A DNA stretch of 64,000 nt from Vibrio ouci. GTDB taxonomy: Bacteria > Pseudomonadota > Gammaproteobacteria > Enterobacterales > Vibrionaceae. A model generated the notes under the pieces. It made no database searches, had not been told where the DNA came from, and was given only the letters and a program-made list of their open reading frames with translations. The position numbers and the translations under genes are program-made. This document shows, one piece after another, positions 1-8,177 of this stretch. Location: contig NZ_SATR01000009.1 in assembly GCF_004551525.1 (NCBI RefSeq), forward strand, positions 44,410-108,409. The letters run 5' to 3'. How positions within the stretch are numbered: the first letter of the stretch is position 1; every line of letters begins with the position of its first letter.

Positions 1-1
1 G

Positions 2-1234
2 CGGGACGTTGCCAGAGATGCTCGCGTTTCTATTCGAGCACTTGAAGCGATGTTTAAAGACGCCACCCCTGACGAAATTTCAGAAGGGATTCCGATCAAC
101 AAAGAGCAAGAATCCACCGGCCATATTTCGATATTGGCAGATTTCGAATTGCAAGAAACCGTCAAAGCCTTTGCAGACAAAGCCGGCGACAACCGTATAC
201 TCAACGGTGTGCTTTACCTACAAAACAAGCGCGCTCCTCGTGAAGTCATCCTCGTCACCAAAGATATCAACATGCGATTACGCGCCAAAGGTGCTGGGGT
301 GCGCTTTGTTGAAGATTACCGCACCGACCAATTAATCGATGACGTTCAATACCTGACTAAAGGTTTCCAACAAATCGAAGGGGATTTCTGGAGCGGTGTC
401 AGCCAAGTGGAAAGTAAGAATTACGCAGGCAGAACTTACCACACCTTAGACCGAGCACCTTTCGAGCCAACCTACATCAATCAATATGTGATTGATGAAG
501 AGAGTGACTTCGCAGGGCGAGTTGAAGATATTGAGCAAGACACAGTAACGATAAAAGACCTCAGTCGTGAGCGCATGATGCATCGCCGCGCGTGGGACAT
601 TACGCCGAAAAACATCTACCAAGGTATGGCGCTCGATGCCCTACTCGACCCTGACATCGATCTAGTAATCTTAACCGGGGCCGCTGGTAGTGGTAAGACT
701 CTGCTTGCTTTAGCCTCGGCACTTGAACAAACCATAGAAAGAGGCGTATTTGATAAGATCATCGTCACTCGTAATACACCAGATATCGGTGAAGCGATCG
801 GTTTCTTACCGGGAAGTGAAGAGGAGAAGATGTTGCCTTGGCTTGCCGCGGTAACGGACACCTTGGAGGCATTACATAAAAATGATCACTGCACTGAAGG
901 ATCACTCAAGTACATCTGTGATAAAGCCAATATTCAGTTCAAGTCGATCAACTTTATGCGTGGCCGCTCGATCCAAAATGCCTTTGTCCTGCTCGATGAG
1001 TGTCAAAACCTCACCGCTTCGCAGATTAAGACCATTATCACCCGCTGTGGTGAAGGCACCAAGATCGTCTGCTCTGGTAACTTAGCGCAGATAGATTCGC
1101 ACTACCTTACCCCTGTGACGTCTGGTTTAACCTATATGGTTGAACGATTCAAAAACTTCGAAGGCAGCGCCAATATCCACCTCAACGGTGTGGTTCGCAG
1201 CCGCCTTGCGGAATATGCCGAAGAGAATTTATAG
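2..1234 (+). CDS. PhoH-like protein with N-terminal PIN domain (5' truncated by window edge)
   Basis: The reading frame is open from base 2 (RDVARDARVSIRALEAMF), so the gene starts before the window and the ATG at 50 is internal. What remains is the end of a PIN-type ribonuclease domain followed by a PhoH ATPase domain. The Walker A loop GAAGSGKT lies near base 680 and the Walker B stretch VLLDECQN near base 990. Known relatives of this YlaK/PhoH2 architecture couple a PIN nuclease with a PhoH NTPase and are thought to act on RNA; the role in this organism is inferred. It stands alone, ends at a hairpin terminator and is followed by argF with its own control region. The PIN catalytic acidic residues lie mostly outside the window and cannot be checked. 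Confidence 0.9.
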   Translation, partial: RDVARDARVSIRALEAMFKDATPDEISEGIPINKEQESTGHISILADFELQETVKAFADKAGDNRILNGVLYLQNKRAPREVILVTKDINMRLRAKGAGVRFVEDYRTDQLIDDVQYLTKGFQQIEGDFWSGVSQVESKNYAGRTYHTLDRAPFEPTYINQYVIDEESDFAGRVEDIEQDTVTIKDLSRERMMHRRAWDITPKNIYQGMALDALLDPDIDLVILTGAAGSGKTLLALASALEQTIERGVFDKIIVTRNTPDIGEAIGFLPGSEEEKMLPWLAAVTDTLEALHKNDHCTEGSLKYICDKANIQFKSINFMRGRSIQNAFVLLDECQNLTASQIKTIITRCGEGTKIVCSGNLAQIDSHYLTPVTSGLTYMVERFKNFEGSANIHLNGVVRSRLAEYAEENL

Positions 1235-1241
1235 TCACTTC

Positions 1242-1274
1242 TGCCGAGATATAATTCATATCTCGGCATTTATT
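1242..1274 (+). terminator. Hairpin terminator after the phoH-like gene
   Basis: An 11-bp perfect stem (TGCCGAGATAT at 1242-1252 with ATATCTCGGCA at 1258-1268) and a 5-nt loop lie 8 bases after the stop codon. The following tract TTTATTTA is only moderately T-rich, so termination may be incomplete. Confidence 0.65.
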
Positions 1275-1327
1275 TAAAATAATTATTCACAAACATTGGC
1301 TAGGTATGTTTAACTAACTCCATTAAA

Positions 1328-1341
1328 CGAATAAACATTCA
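1328..1341. promoter_or_regulatory. Candidate ArgR-binding ARG box upstream of argF
   Basis: CGAATAAACATTCA matches the known ARG box half-site layout TGAAT-N4-ATTCA with one mismatch in the left half. It lies 12 bases before the argF start, overlapping the leader. A weaker half-matching box (AAAATAATTATTCA) lies at 1276-1289. Repression of argF by ArgR is expected from family knowledge; argR itself lies in this window at 6179. Confidence 0.5.
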
Positions 1342-1352
1342 AGGACTGGAGC

Positions 1353-2357
1353 ATGGCCTTTAATCTACGTAATAGAAACTTTGTTAAGCTACTCGATTTC
1401 ACCCCGAAAGAAATTCAGTTTTTATTGGATCTTTCTGCTGACCTGAAAAAAGCTAAGTACGCTGGTACGGAGCAGAAAAAGCTGGTTGGTAAGAACATTG
1501 CTCTGATCTTTGAAAAAGCCTCAACTCGTACTCGCTGCGCATTTGAAGTCGCAGCCTTTGATCAAGGTGCGCAAGTCTCTTACATCGGCCCTTCTGGCTC
1601 GCAGATCGGCCAAAAAGAATCGATGAAAGATACCGCTCGCGTACTCGGCAGAATGTACGATGGCATTGAGTACCGTGGTTTTGGTCAAGAGATTGTCGAA
1701 GAACTTGGCGCGCATGCTGGCGTACCAGTTTGGAACGGTCTGACCGACGAATTCCACCCAACGCAAATTTTGGCAGACTTCCTCACTATGCTGGAGCATG
1801 GTCGTGGTAAACAGCTACACCAAATTAAGTTCGCTTACCTCGGTGATGCGCGTAATAACATGGGCAATTCACTCATGGTTGGCGCGGCAAAAATGGGCAT
1901 GGATATCCGCCTAGTTGCGCCAAAAGCCTACTGGCCAGAGGCCGAGCTCGTTGAAGAGTGCCAGGCAATCGCACAACACACTGGGGCGAAAATCACCCTG
2001 ACAGAAAATGTTGAAGAAGGCGTCAAAGGCTGTGATTACCTCTATACCGACGTTTGGGTGTCAATGGGTGAAGCATCTGAAGCTTGGGATGAACGTGTCG
2101 CTATAATGACCCCATATCAAGTCAATATGGATGTGATTGAAAAAACAGGTAATCCACAAGTGAAATTCATGCACTGCCTACCCGCTTTCCACAATGATGA
2201 AACCACCATTGGTAAACAGGTCGCCGAAAAGTATGGCATGAACGGACTGGAAGTCACCGATGAAGTGTTTGAGTCTGAATATTCGATTGTGTTTGACGAA
2301 GCAGAGAACCGCATGCACACCATTAAAGCCGTGATGGTGGCCACACTCGGACAGTAA
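1353..2357 (+). CDS. argF: Ornithine carbamoyltransferase
   Basis: This enzyme transfers the carbamoyl group from carbamoyl phosphate to ornithine to give citrulline, the sixth step of arginine synthesis, in the cytoplasm. The 334 residues match the family length. The carbamoyl-phosphate loop STRTR is at residues 57-61, HPTQ in the middle, and the ornithine-loop signature FMHCLPAFH near the C-terminus. The start ATG follows GGACTGGAG and gives the usual N-terminus. The gene is monocistronic in appearance, with its own ARG box upstream and the pyrBI promoter downstream. The biosynthetic assignment (argF rather than catabolic arcB) rests on the absence of arcC or arcA beside it; the enzyme class itself is certain. 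Confidence 0.96.
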   Translation: MAFNLRNRNFVKLLDFTPKEIQFLLDLSADLKKAKYAGTEQKKLVGKNIALIFEKASTRTRCAFEVAAFDQGAQVSYIGPSGSQIGQKESMKDTARVLGRMYDGIEYRGFGQEIVEELGAHAGVPVWNGLTDEFHPTQILADFLTMLEHGRGKQLHQIKFAYLGDARNNMGNSLMVGAAKMGMDIRLVAPKAYWPEAELVEECQAIAQHTGAKITLTENVEEGVKGCDYLYTDVWVSMGEASEAWDERVAIMTPYQVNMDVIEKTGNPQVKFMHCLPAFHNDETTIGKQVAEKYGMNGLEVTDEVFESEYSIVFDEAENRMHTIKAVMVATLGQ

Positions 2358-2398
2358 CAACCAGCGAAAGTCGACACAAAAAGCCTCGATGTAATCGC

Positions 2399-2426
2399 TT
2401 GCGTTCACCAATCTTCAGCGTATAAT
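2399..2426 (+). promoter_or_regulatory. Sigma-70-like promoter of the pyrBI leader
   Basis: A -35-like TTGCGT (2399-2404), a 16-bp spacer and a perfect TATAAT (2421-2426) lie about 30 bases before the pyrL start codon. This is the best-looking promoter I found in the window. Confidence 0.7.
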
Positions 2427-2457
2427 GCTCGGCAATTTGTCTGGAGGTAGTAAAACA

Positions 2458-2550
2458 ATGCCACGTAATTCGTGCTCTAAAAAGCGTATTACACTGGGTA
2501 AGCTAACATGCTTACCGGCGTTAGGTTTTTCTATTTCCGCCGATTTTTAA
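2458..2550 (+). CDS. pyrL: pyrBI operon leader peptide
   Basis: This is a 30-codon open frame, ATG at 2458 to TAA at 2548, preceded by the strong ribosome-binding site CTGGAGGT. The peptide begins MPRNSCSKKRITLGKL and ends ISADF. Its function is inferred from position: in E. coli the pyrBI leader is translated up to the attenuator so that the ribosome prevents the terminator hairpin when UTP is low and RNA polymerase pauses. Here the stop codon overlaps the first bases of the attenuator stem, and T-rich tracts that could cause UTP-sensitive pausing lie at 2525-2536 and 2543-2548. The peptide sequence does not resemble E. coli PyrL as I remember it, so only the arrangement is conserved. Confidence 0.75.
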   Translation: MPRNSCSKKRITLGKLTCLPALGFSISADF

Positions 2551-2576
2551 AGCCTCCCATAATGGGGGGCTTTTTT
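2549..2576 (+). terminator. pyrBI transcription attenuator
   Basis: A 10-bp stem (AAAGCCTCCC 2549-2558 with GGGGGGCTTT 2564-2573, one G-U pair), a 5-nt loop and a TTTTTT run form a strong intrinsic terminator. It lies between pyrL and pyrB, about 37 bases before the pyrB start. Ribosomes completing pyrL would cover the 5' arm. Confidence 0.85.
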
Positions 2577-2612
2577 ATTGCCTAAATTTAGTACTCAGAT
2601 GGGAAGATGATT

Positions 2613-3542
2613 ATGACCAACACGCTTTATAACAAGCACATTATCTCAATTCCTGAGCTTTCACGTGAAGAGCTTGAATTGATTGTCAAAACAGCGGGTG
2701 AGCTTAAGGCCGATCAAAAACCTGAGTTGATCAAAAACAAAGTGATTGCGAGCTGTTTCTTTGAACCTTCGACTCGTACTCGCCTTTCTTTTGAAACGGC
2801 AATCCAGCGCATTGGCGGCAGCGTGATTGGGTTTGATAATGGTGGTAACACTTCACTGGCGAAAAAAGGTGAAACACTGGCTGACTCAGTTCAAGTTATC
2901 TCTTCTTACGTTGATGCTTTTGTTATGCGCCACCCACAAGAAGGCGCCGCACGTCTTGCTTCTGAGTTCTCTAACGGGGTACCTGTGATTAACGCAGGTG
3001 ACGGCGCTAACCAGCACCCGACCCAAACACTTCTCGACCTATTCTCTATTGCGGAAACGCAAGGCCGCCTAGACAACCTTAATGTTGCCTTTGTTGGTGA
3101 CCTTAAATACGGTCGCACGGTCCATTCACTGACTCAAGCTCTGGCGAAGTTCACTAACGTACGTTTCTTCTTTATCGCGCCTGAAGCGCTAGCAATGCCA
3201 GATTACATCTGCGAAGAGTTAGATGAAGCGGAAATCGAGTACAGCCTACATACAGATATGGAAAGCGTCGTACCTGAATTGGATGTGCTGTACATGACTC
3301 GCGTACAGAAAGAGCGTTTCGACGAATCAGAGTACGCCCACATCAAATCGGCTTACATCTTAACCGCTGCCTTGCTTGAAGGTGCACGCGAAAACTTGAA
3401 AGTGCTGCACCCACTACCACGCGTTGATGAAATCACTGTCGATGTCGATAAAACGCCACATGCGTACTACTTCCAACAAGCTGAAAATGGCGTATACGCC
3501 CGTGAAGCTCTGCTGGCACTCGTTCTAAACGATACCCTGTAA
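2613..3542 (+). CDS. pyrB: Aspartate carbamoyltransferase catalytic subunit
   Basis: It condenses carbamoyl phosphate with aspartate to N-carbamoyl-aspartate, the committed step of pyrimidine synthesis. STRTR is at residues 53-57, HPTQ in the middle and HPLPRVDEI near the C-terminus. An ATG at 2607 would add two residues. I prefer ATG 2613 because GGGAAG then sits 6 bases upstream and the N-terminus [13 protein letters not shown] aligns with E. coli PyrB. The length of 309 residues fits the family. It is followed 17 bases later by pyrI, so the c6r6 holoenzyme subunits are co-expressed. Expression is likely set by the pyrL attenuator. Confidence 0.96.
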   Translation: MTNTLYNKHIISIPELSREELELIVKTAGELKADQKPELIKNKVIASCFFEPSTRTRLSFETAIQRIGGSVIGFDNGGNTSLAKKGETLADSVQVISSYVDAFVMRHPQEGAARLASEFSNGVPVINAGDGANQHPTQTLLDLFSIAETQGRLDNLNVAFVGDLKYGRTVHSLTQALAKFTNVRFFFIAPEALAMPDYICEELDEAEIEYSLHTDMESVVPELDVLYMTRVQKERFDESEYAHIKSAYILTAALLEGARENLKVLHPLPRVDEITVDVDKTPHAYYFQQAENGVYAREALLALVLNDTL

Positions 3543-3559
3543 TCGAGAGGAGAAATACT

Positions 3560-4021
3560 ATGTCTAAAGAAACTCAATTGCAGGTTGAAGCAATTAAAAA
3601 CGGTACCGTTATCGACCATATCCCAGCTCAAATTGGTATTAAGGTGCTAAAGCTGTTCTCAATGCACAAATCAGAGCAACGCGTCACTGTAGGTCTTAAC
3701 TTACCTTCTTCAGCTCTAGGCCATAAAGATCTGCTTAAGATTGAAAACGTCTTCATCAGTGAAGAGCAAGCGAGCAAACTGGCGCTCTACGCACCGCATG
3801 CAACGGTAAACCAGATTGAAAACTATGAAGTAGTGAAGAAGCTACCACTAGAACTACCTGAGCAAGTCAATAACGTGTTTGAGTGCCCAAATACCAACTG
3901 TATTACTCACGATGAGCCAGTAGAAAGCAGCTTTACAGTGTTTGAAAAGAAAGAAGACATTCGCTTGAAATGTAAATACTGCGAAAAAGTGTTCTCACGC
4001 GAAATCGTTACTGAGCGCTAG
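3560..4021 (+). CDS. pyrI: Aspartate carbamoyltransferase regulatory subunit
   Basis: This 153-residue subunit binds the allosteric effectors CTP and ATP and links catalytic trimers through a zinc domain. All four zinc cysteines are present at C109, C114, C138 and C141 (CPNTNC and CKYC). The N-terminal nucleotide-binding domain has the usual start ([15 protein letters not shown]). The ribosome-binding site is GAGAGGAG, 7 bases before ATG. It is the last gene of the pyrBI operon, closed by the terminator at 4057. The enzyme should therefore be of the allosteric enterobacterial class. Confidence 0.96.
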   Translation: MSKETQLQVEAIKNGTVIDHIPAQIGIKVLKLFSMHKSEQRVTVGLNLPSSALGHKDLLKIENVFISEEQASKLALYAPHATVNQIENYEVVKKLPLELPEQVNNVFECPNTNCITHDEPVESSFTVFEKKEDIRLKCKYCEKVFSREIVTER

Positions 4022-4056
4022 TTCATAAGTTGCCGTTATAGCTGATATTTCAATCT

Positions 4057-4087
4057 ATCCCCACTGCACGTTTAGCGGGGATTTTTT
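4057..4087 (+). terminator. pyrBI operon terminator
   Basis: The stem ATCCCC (4057-4062) pairs with GGGGAT (4077-4082) across a 14-nt loop, and TTTTTT follows. It lies 36 bases after pyrI. Confidence 0.75.
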
Positions 4088-4157
4088 CTTTACGCAGCAC
4101 GCGATTCGCGGCACACTGAGTTTTCATACTTCCCCCTTAAACAGATGGAACATAATA

Positions 4158-4547
4158 ATGACTAAAGTACTTCACACAGAATCAGCTCCAGCAGCAATCG
4201 GCCCATACGTACAAGGCGTTGATCTAGGCAACATGGTTCTGACTTCTGGCCAAATCCCAGTAAACCCAGCAACTGGTGAAGTATCAGCAGATATCGCAGA
4301 GCAAGCACGTCAGTCACTAGACAACGTTAAAGCTGTGGTTGAAGCATCTGGCCTAACCGTTACAGATATCGTAAAAATGACAGTATTCGTTAAAGACCTA
4401 AACGACTTCGGTACTGTTAACGAGGTTTACGGTAAGTTCTTTGATGAGCACGATGTAGCAAACTACCCTGCACGTTCATGTGTAGAAGTTGCTCGTCTAC
4501 CTAAAGATGTGGGTATCGAGATTGAAGCAATCGCAGTTCGTAAATAA
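4158..4547 (+). CDS. ridA: RidA family enamine/imine deaminase
   Basis: RidA hydrolyses reactive 2-aminoacrylate and related enamines released by PLP enzymes such as threonine dehydratase, protecting those enzymes in the cytoplasm. The 129 residues match the trimeric YjgF/YER057c/UK114 family. The substrate-binding arginine is R106 in YPARSCVEVA, and E121 in the IEIEAIA strand is the second conserved site. GPY and SGQIP are in place near the N-terminus. The gene sits after pyrBI, as in many gammaproteobacteria, but has a separate terminator before it and its own leader. Codon use looks highly biased (GCA, CTA, GTT), as in strongly expressed Vibrio genes. Confidence 0.95.
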   Translation: MTKVLHTESAPAAIGPYVQGVDLGNMVLTSGQIPVNPATGEVSADIAEQARQSLDNVKAVVEASGLTVTDIVKMTVFVKDLNDFGTVNEVYGKFFDEHDVANYPARSCVEVARLPKDVGIEIEAIAVRK

Positions 4548-4566
4548 TCGACGCGATTGAGATTAA

Positions 4567-4595
4567 AAAAGCGAGCTATTTGGGCTCGCTTTTTT
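4567..4595. terminator. ridA terminator
   Basis: AAAAGCGAGC (4567-4576) pairs with GCTCGCTTTT (4584-4593), followed by more T. It lies 20 bases after ridA. A-tracts on the left mean it could also act on leftward transcripts from the 63-residue gene. Confidence 0.85.
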
Positions 4596-4622
4596 ATTGC
4601 CGCGACTTTTTTACTGCAACTA

Positions 4623-4814
4623 CTAATAGTAACGATCGCAGCCAAGATGCAGTTGTGGATCATCCATTAAATCCTCAACGTCGACCTCAAACTTTTGATG
4701 CGAGATACGCTCTTCTATCACCACGGCATGTGCACTCTCATCCACTTCAAGTACGGTTCCAATCCCTTGGCGACATTCAACCAACATCCCTTTTTCAAGT
4801 TCACTGATATCCAT
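4623..4814 (-). CDS. Uncharacterised 63-residue acidic protein
   Basis: I do not recognise this family. The ATG follows a strong ribosome-binding site (GAGGAGAGGGAAG), which supports a real gene. The peptide starts MDISELEKGMLVECRQGIG, has alternating hydrophobic strands (TVLEVDE, AVVIEERI, FEVDVEDL) and ends LGCDRYY. The pattern suggests a small SH3-like or KOW-like beta barrel, because a glycine-rich GIGTV turn follows a valine-rich strand; this is only an inference. It has no signal peptide or membrane segment. It lies alone on the minus strand between ridA (convergent) and mdh, with the mdh promoter not obviously shared. Confidence 0.75.
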   Translation of the reverse strand: MDISELEKGMLVECRQGIGTVLEVDESAHAVVIEERISHQKFEVDVEDLMDDPQLHLGCDRYY

Positions 4815-4868
4815 CTTCCCTCTCCTCTGTTACTTAATAAGTGTACAGCCGAAAAAGAAAAAGGATCA

Positions 4869-4895
4869 AAAAAGCCGACTCGAAAGTCGGCTTTT
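4869..4895 (-). terminator. mdh terminator
   Basis: AAAAAGCCGACT (4869-4880) pairs with AGTCGGCTTTT (4885-4895) around a tetraloop. Read leftward it ends in TTTTTTGA, 16 bases after the mdh stop. Confidence 0.85.
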
Positions 4896-4911
4896 ACAAT
4901 TCTGCTTCGTA

Positions 4912-5847
4912 TTAGTTGTTTACGAAATCAACACCTGTTTGGATATCACCATTCAGTGTTTCTAGCATGCCGTCTAGTGCAGACTTCTCGAAGTCACTTA
5001 GCTTACCGTAGCTTAGTACTTCTTCCACGCCATCTTTACCCAATTTCACAGGTTGTGCAAAGAATGGTGCGTGCTCGCCATCGCCTTCAACGTAAGCGTA
5101 CTCAACCACTTCTTCACCTTGTGCTGCTTTCACTAGCGCTAGACCAAAGCGACATGCCGCTTGACCCATAGATAGAGTTGCAGAGCCGCCGCCCGCTTTC
5201 GCTTCAACAACTTCAGTACCTGCGTTTTGGATACGCTTAGTTAGCGCTTCTACTTCTTCAGCCGTAAACTCAACACCTTCAACTTGAGAAAGTAGCGGAA
5301 GAATAGTTACGCCTGAGTGACCACCGATAACTGGTACACGAACATCACCTGGATCTTTGTCTTTTAGATCCGCAACAAATGTTTCAGAGCGGATAACGTC
5401 TAGTGTCGTTACACCAAATAGACGACGCTTATCATAAACACCTGCTTTCTTAAGAACTTCAGCTGCAATTGGCACAGTCGTGTTAACTGGGTTTGTGATG
5501 ATACCCACTAGTGCTTTTGGACAAACATCAGCGATTTTCTGAGCAAGAGACTTCACAATACCTGCGTTAACGTTGAATAGGTCAGCGCGGTCCATACCTG
5601 GCTTACGAGCTACACCTGCAGAAATTAGAACCACGTCCGCACCTTCTAGTGCAGGAGATGGATCTTCACCAGCGTAACCTTTGATCGATACTGGCGTTGG
5701 GATGTGGCTTAGATCTGCCGCAACACCCGGAGTAACCGGAGCGATATCATAAAGGGCTAGATCTGAACCTGCAGGAAGGCGGTTTTTCAGTAGTAGGGCT
5801 AGGGCTTGACCGATGCCACCAGCGGCACCAATAACGGCTACTTTCAT
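4912..5847 (-). CDS. mdh: NAD-dependent malate dehydrogenase
   Basis: It interconverts malate and oxaloacetate with NAD in the TCA cycle, in the cytoplasm. The 311 residues match the enterobacterial/Vibrio homodimeric type. The NAD loop GAAGGIGQ is at residues 8-15. The substrate arginines R81, R87 and R153 are present, with the catalytic pair D150 and H177 ([10 protein letters not shown]). The ribosome-binding site AAGGAG precedes the ATG. It is divergent from argR, with 331 bp shared upstream, an arrangement known in E. coli and Vibrio. Codon bias is strong, as expected for an abundant enzyme. Confidence 0.97.
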   Translation of the reverse strand: MKVAVIGAAGGIGQALALLLKNRLPAGSDLALYDIAPVTPGVAADLSHIPTPVSIKGYAGEDPSPALEGADVVLISAGVARKPGMDRADLFNVNAGIVKSLAQKIADVCPKALVGIITNPVNTTVPIAAEVLKKAGVYDKRRLFGVTTLDVIRSETFVADLKDKDPGDVRVPVIGGHSGVTILPLLSQVEGVEFTAEEVEALTKRIQNAGTEVVEAKAGGGSATLSMGQAACRFGLALVKAAQGEEVVEYAYVEGDGEHAPFFAQPVKLGKDGVEEVLSYGKLSDFEKSALDGMLETLNGDIQTGVDFVNN

Positions 5848-6178
5848 CGTAGTTCTCCTTGAGATGACTCTCTTATATATGTTTTGTAAGTCGATTTGAA
5901 ATCGGTGTGTTCAACCTATAGTAATCACAAGATGATTACAAATGATTAACGTCAGCTTTGCGACCTTGCGCAAGCCATCAAAATCAGGCTTCACACCTTT
6001 ACGCCATTATGTTCTTAATCCTTTTGGATAACAAAGAATTAAACGGTTTTCTGTCAATAAATCCTGCCAGTTTTACAGTGATTTGCTAGACAGAATTTAG
6101 GTTTAGCATTGGCACATATTGCATACCTATGCGAGAATATTCACTTGCTTTTTATAAAACAAACATAGAAAGAGAACC
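5848..6178. promoter_or_regulatory. mdh-argR divergent control region
   Basis: No gene is present. The stretch is AT-rich and must carry outward promoters for mdh (left) and argR (right). I see a candidate ARG box near argR (6120-6133) and the direct near-repeat AATCACAAGATGATTACAAATGATTA around 5925-5950, which may be regulatory. I cannot place -35/-10 elements with confidence. Confidence 0.6.
6120..6133. promoter_or_regulatory. Candidate ARG box for argR autoregulation
   Basis: TGCATACCTATGCG is a 14-bp inverted repeat with the half-site spacing of an ARG box (N4). TGCAT replaces TGAAT, a substitution known in natural boxes. A further half-site ATTCA follows at 6139-6143. It lies 45 bases before argR; ArgR autorepression is established in E. 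coli. Confidence 0.45.
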
Positions 6179-6649
6179 ATGCGCCATTCAGAAAAACAAG
6201 ATAACCTCGTTCGCGCTTTTAAAGCCCTACTTAAAGAAGAACGTTTCGGCTCCCAAGGCGATATTGTGGAAGCTCTTAAAAACGAAGGGTTCGATAATAT
6301 CAACCAGTCAAAAGTGTCTCGTATGCTGACCAAGTTTGGTGCGGTACGTACACGTAATGCCAAAATGGAGATGGTTTACTGTCTTCCTGCTGAACTGGGG
6401 GTACCAACGGTATCAAGTTCACTGCGTGAGTTAGTGCTCGATATCGATCATAACAACGCGCTTGTTGTGATTCACACCGGACCAGGTGCTGCCCAACTTA
6501 TCGCTCGCCTACTTGATTCACTAGGTAAAGCGGAAGGCATCTTAGGCGTCGTTGCCGGTGATGACACTATCTTTATTACTCCAACACTATCAATTACCAC
6601 AGAGCAGCTGTTTAACTCGGTGTGTGACTTGTTTGAGTACACAGGCTAG
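6179..6649 (+). CDS. argR: Arginine repressor
   Basis: ArgR is the hexameric, arginine-dependent repressor of arginine biosynthesis and also serves XerCD recombination at ColE1 cer sites in E. coli. The 156 residues show the N-terminal winged helix (residues 1-70, with [13 protein letters not shown] and [11 protein letters not shown], the SR motif that contacts DNA). The C-terminal oligomerisation and arginine-binding domain contains [16 protein letters not shown] and GTIAGDDT-like VAGDDTIF. The ATG follows AGAAAGAGAACC. Its probable targets argF and arcA lie in the same window. It is divergent from mdh and ends without a good T-tailed terminator. Confidence 0.96.
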   Translation: MRHSEKQDNLVRAFKALLKEERFGSQGDIVEALKNEGFDNINQSKVSRMLTKFGAVRTRNAKMEMVYCLPAELGVPTVSSSLRELVLDIDHNNALVVIHTGPGAAQLIARLLDSLGKAEGILGVVAGDDTIFITPTLSITTEQLFNSVCDLFEYTG

Positions 6650-6981
6650 TTTCATATAAAACAACCAAATACAAATTGCGCCGCCAAATTTGCGGCGTGA
6701 TTGAGATCACATCTTAAAAAAATCATACCTTAGTTAACCCCATCACGTAACACGATGATTTTAAAGAACTTTAACCTTGAAATAATCCTAATACATTAGG
6801 TTAATATTCAGGCTTTTTGCCTATATTCTTTAACATCCGTGTAATTATGTGCCAATTTTTTGCTATTATTCAGCCACTTTTTCAACATACGGATTGAAAA
6901 AGATGCCGTTTCCAGCAAGAGGAAACGCCCAAAGCAACTACACTTGCTAAGGGTTAATAATGAATAAAGGAAGGGAAATTC
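6650..6981 (+). promoter_or_regulatory. Control region of the TRAP transporter operon
   Basis: There is no gene in this stretch. It holds a GC-rich hairpin at 6679-6697 (CGCCGC/GCGGCG, no T tail), the CRP-like site at 6696-6711, AT-rich promoter-like sequence around 6780-6880, and a short hairpin GTTTCC/GGAAAC near 6908-6925 within the probable leader of the binding-protein gene. Confidence 0.6.
6696..6711. promoter_or_regulatory. CRP-like binding site
   Basis: CGTGATTGAGATCACA matches the CRP core TGTGA-N6-TCACA at 9 of 10 conserved positions and continues with TCT on the right. It lies 271 bases before the TAXI binding-protein gene and 47 after argR. By position it most likely activates the TRAP operon when preferred sugars are lacking. 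Confidence 0.6.
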
Positions 6982-7950
6982 ATGGCATTGAACAAACTTA
7001 TTAAAGTTGGCGCTATTGCTGCAGCAGTAATGGGCGCAGGCGCAGTTAACGCTCAAGAGTTCATCACAATCGGTACAGGTTCAGTAACAGGTGTTTACTA
7101 CCCAACTGGTGGTGCAATTTGTAAGCTAGTTAACAAAGGCCGTAAAGACCACAACATTCGTTGTTCTGTAGAATCAACTGGTGGTTCAATTTACAACGTG
7201 AATACTATCCGTGCAGGCGAACTAGACTTCGGTATCGTTCAGTCTGACTGGCAGTACCACGGTTACAACGGTACAAGTAAGTTTGCTGAGCAAGGCCCAT
7301 ACAAAGAGCTACGCGCAGTGTTCTCTCTACACACAGAACCGTTCAACATCATCGCTCGTAGCGATGCTGGTATCGAAAACGTTTCTGACCTAAAGGGTAA
7401 ACGTGTAAACATTGGTAACCCTGGTTCTGGTGACCGTGCAACAATGGGTGTTGTAATGGAAGCTATGGGCTGGACTAACGATGACTTCAAACTGGCTTCT
7501 GAGCTAAAAGGTTCTGAGCGTTCACAAGCACTTTGTGATAACAAGATTGACGCATTTGTTTACGTTGTTGGTCACCCGAATGGTTCTATCAAAGAAGCAA
7601 CAACTTCATGTGATGCGAAACTAGTTTCTGCAACTGGTGCGAAAATCGATGAAATCGTTGCAAACAACCCTTACTACGCATTCAGCACAGTTCCTGCGGG
7701 CATGTACCGTGGTACTGATAAAGACGTAAACAGCTTCGGTGTTGCCGCAACTATGGTAACAACAACGAATGTTTCTGATGATGTAGCGTACAACGTAGCA
7801 AAAGCTGTATTCGAAAACTTCGATACATTTAAGCGTCTACACCCAGCGTTCGCTAACCTGAAGAAAGAAGACATGGTTCAAGCTGGTCTTTCTATCCCTC
7901 TACACCCAGGTGCAGAGAAATACTACAAAGAGATCGGCCTACTTAAGTAA
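6982..7950 (+). CDS. TAXI-family TRAP transporter substrate-binding protein
   Basis: This is a periplasmic receptor of the TRAP-TAXI class, which delivers a carboxylate-type substrate to the fused permease encoded next. The 322 residues begin with a clear signal peptide (MALNKLIKVGAIAAAVMGAG, cleavage after AVNA at residue 24). Next comes the TAXI hallmark ITIGTGSVTGVYYPTGGAIC. Other family segments are GGSIYNVNTIRAGELDFGI and NIGNPGSGDRATM. ATG 6982 is set 6 bases after AAGGAAGGGAAA. Codon use is strongly biased, as in abundant proteins. The substrate cannot be read from sequence; glutamate-like or other dicarboxylates have been reported for some TAXI systems. It was once annotated in vibrios as an immunogenic protein. 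Confidence 0.93.
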   Translation: MALNKLIKVGAIAAAVMGAGAVNAQEFITIGTGSVTGVYYPTGGAICKLVNKGRKDHNIRCSVESTGGSIYNVNTIRAGELDFGIVQSDWQYHGYNGTSKFAEQGPYKELRAVFSLHTEPFNIIARSDAGIENVSDLKGKRVNIGNPGSGDRATMGVVMEAMGWTNDDFKLASELKGSERSQALCDNKIDAFVYVVGHPNGSIKEATTSCDAKLVSATGAKIDEIVANNPYYAFSTVPAGMYRGTDKDVNSFGVAATMVTTTNVSDDVAYNVAKAVFENFDTFKRLHPAFANLKKEDMVQAGLSIPLHPGAEKYYKEIGLLK

Positions 7951-7963
7951 GCACTCTTTGATG

Positions 7964-7990
7964 ACTAAGGAGGCATAGCGCCTCCTTAGT
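7964..7990 (+). other. Intra-operon stem-loop between binding protein and permease
   Basis: ACTAAGGAGGC (7964-7974) pairs perfectly with GCCTCCTTAGT (7980-7990) over a 5-nt loop. There is no T tract after it. It probably stabilises the upstream mRNA end or partly terminates, giving more binding protein than permease. Confidence 0.65.
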
Positions 7991-8177
7991 TAATATCACT
8001 GTAGTCAAAGCACTACACTCTATTTTGGGTTTCACATTCTTGAAACTCTTTCTCGTTTTATACCTAAGAAAAACACACAACTGAGCAATATTTCATCTTT
8101 TCACTACACTAAAAGATGCTAAATAAAGGTTCTCATAACCATAATTATACGGACCATTTATAATAAGGATTAAGTAC

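Noticed and set aside
9..335. 108-codon frame overlapping the phoH-like gene
   Set aside because: It is a shadow frame inside the PhoH coding region, whose own frame is open from base 2 and shows clear family motifs.
6679..6697. argR terminator
   Set aside because: The CGCCGC/GCGGCG stem is followed by TGATTGAG with no T run and overlaps the CRP-like site; I list it only as structure in the gap.
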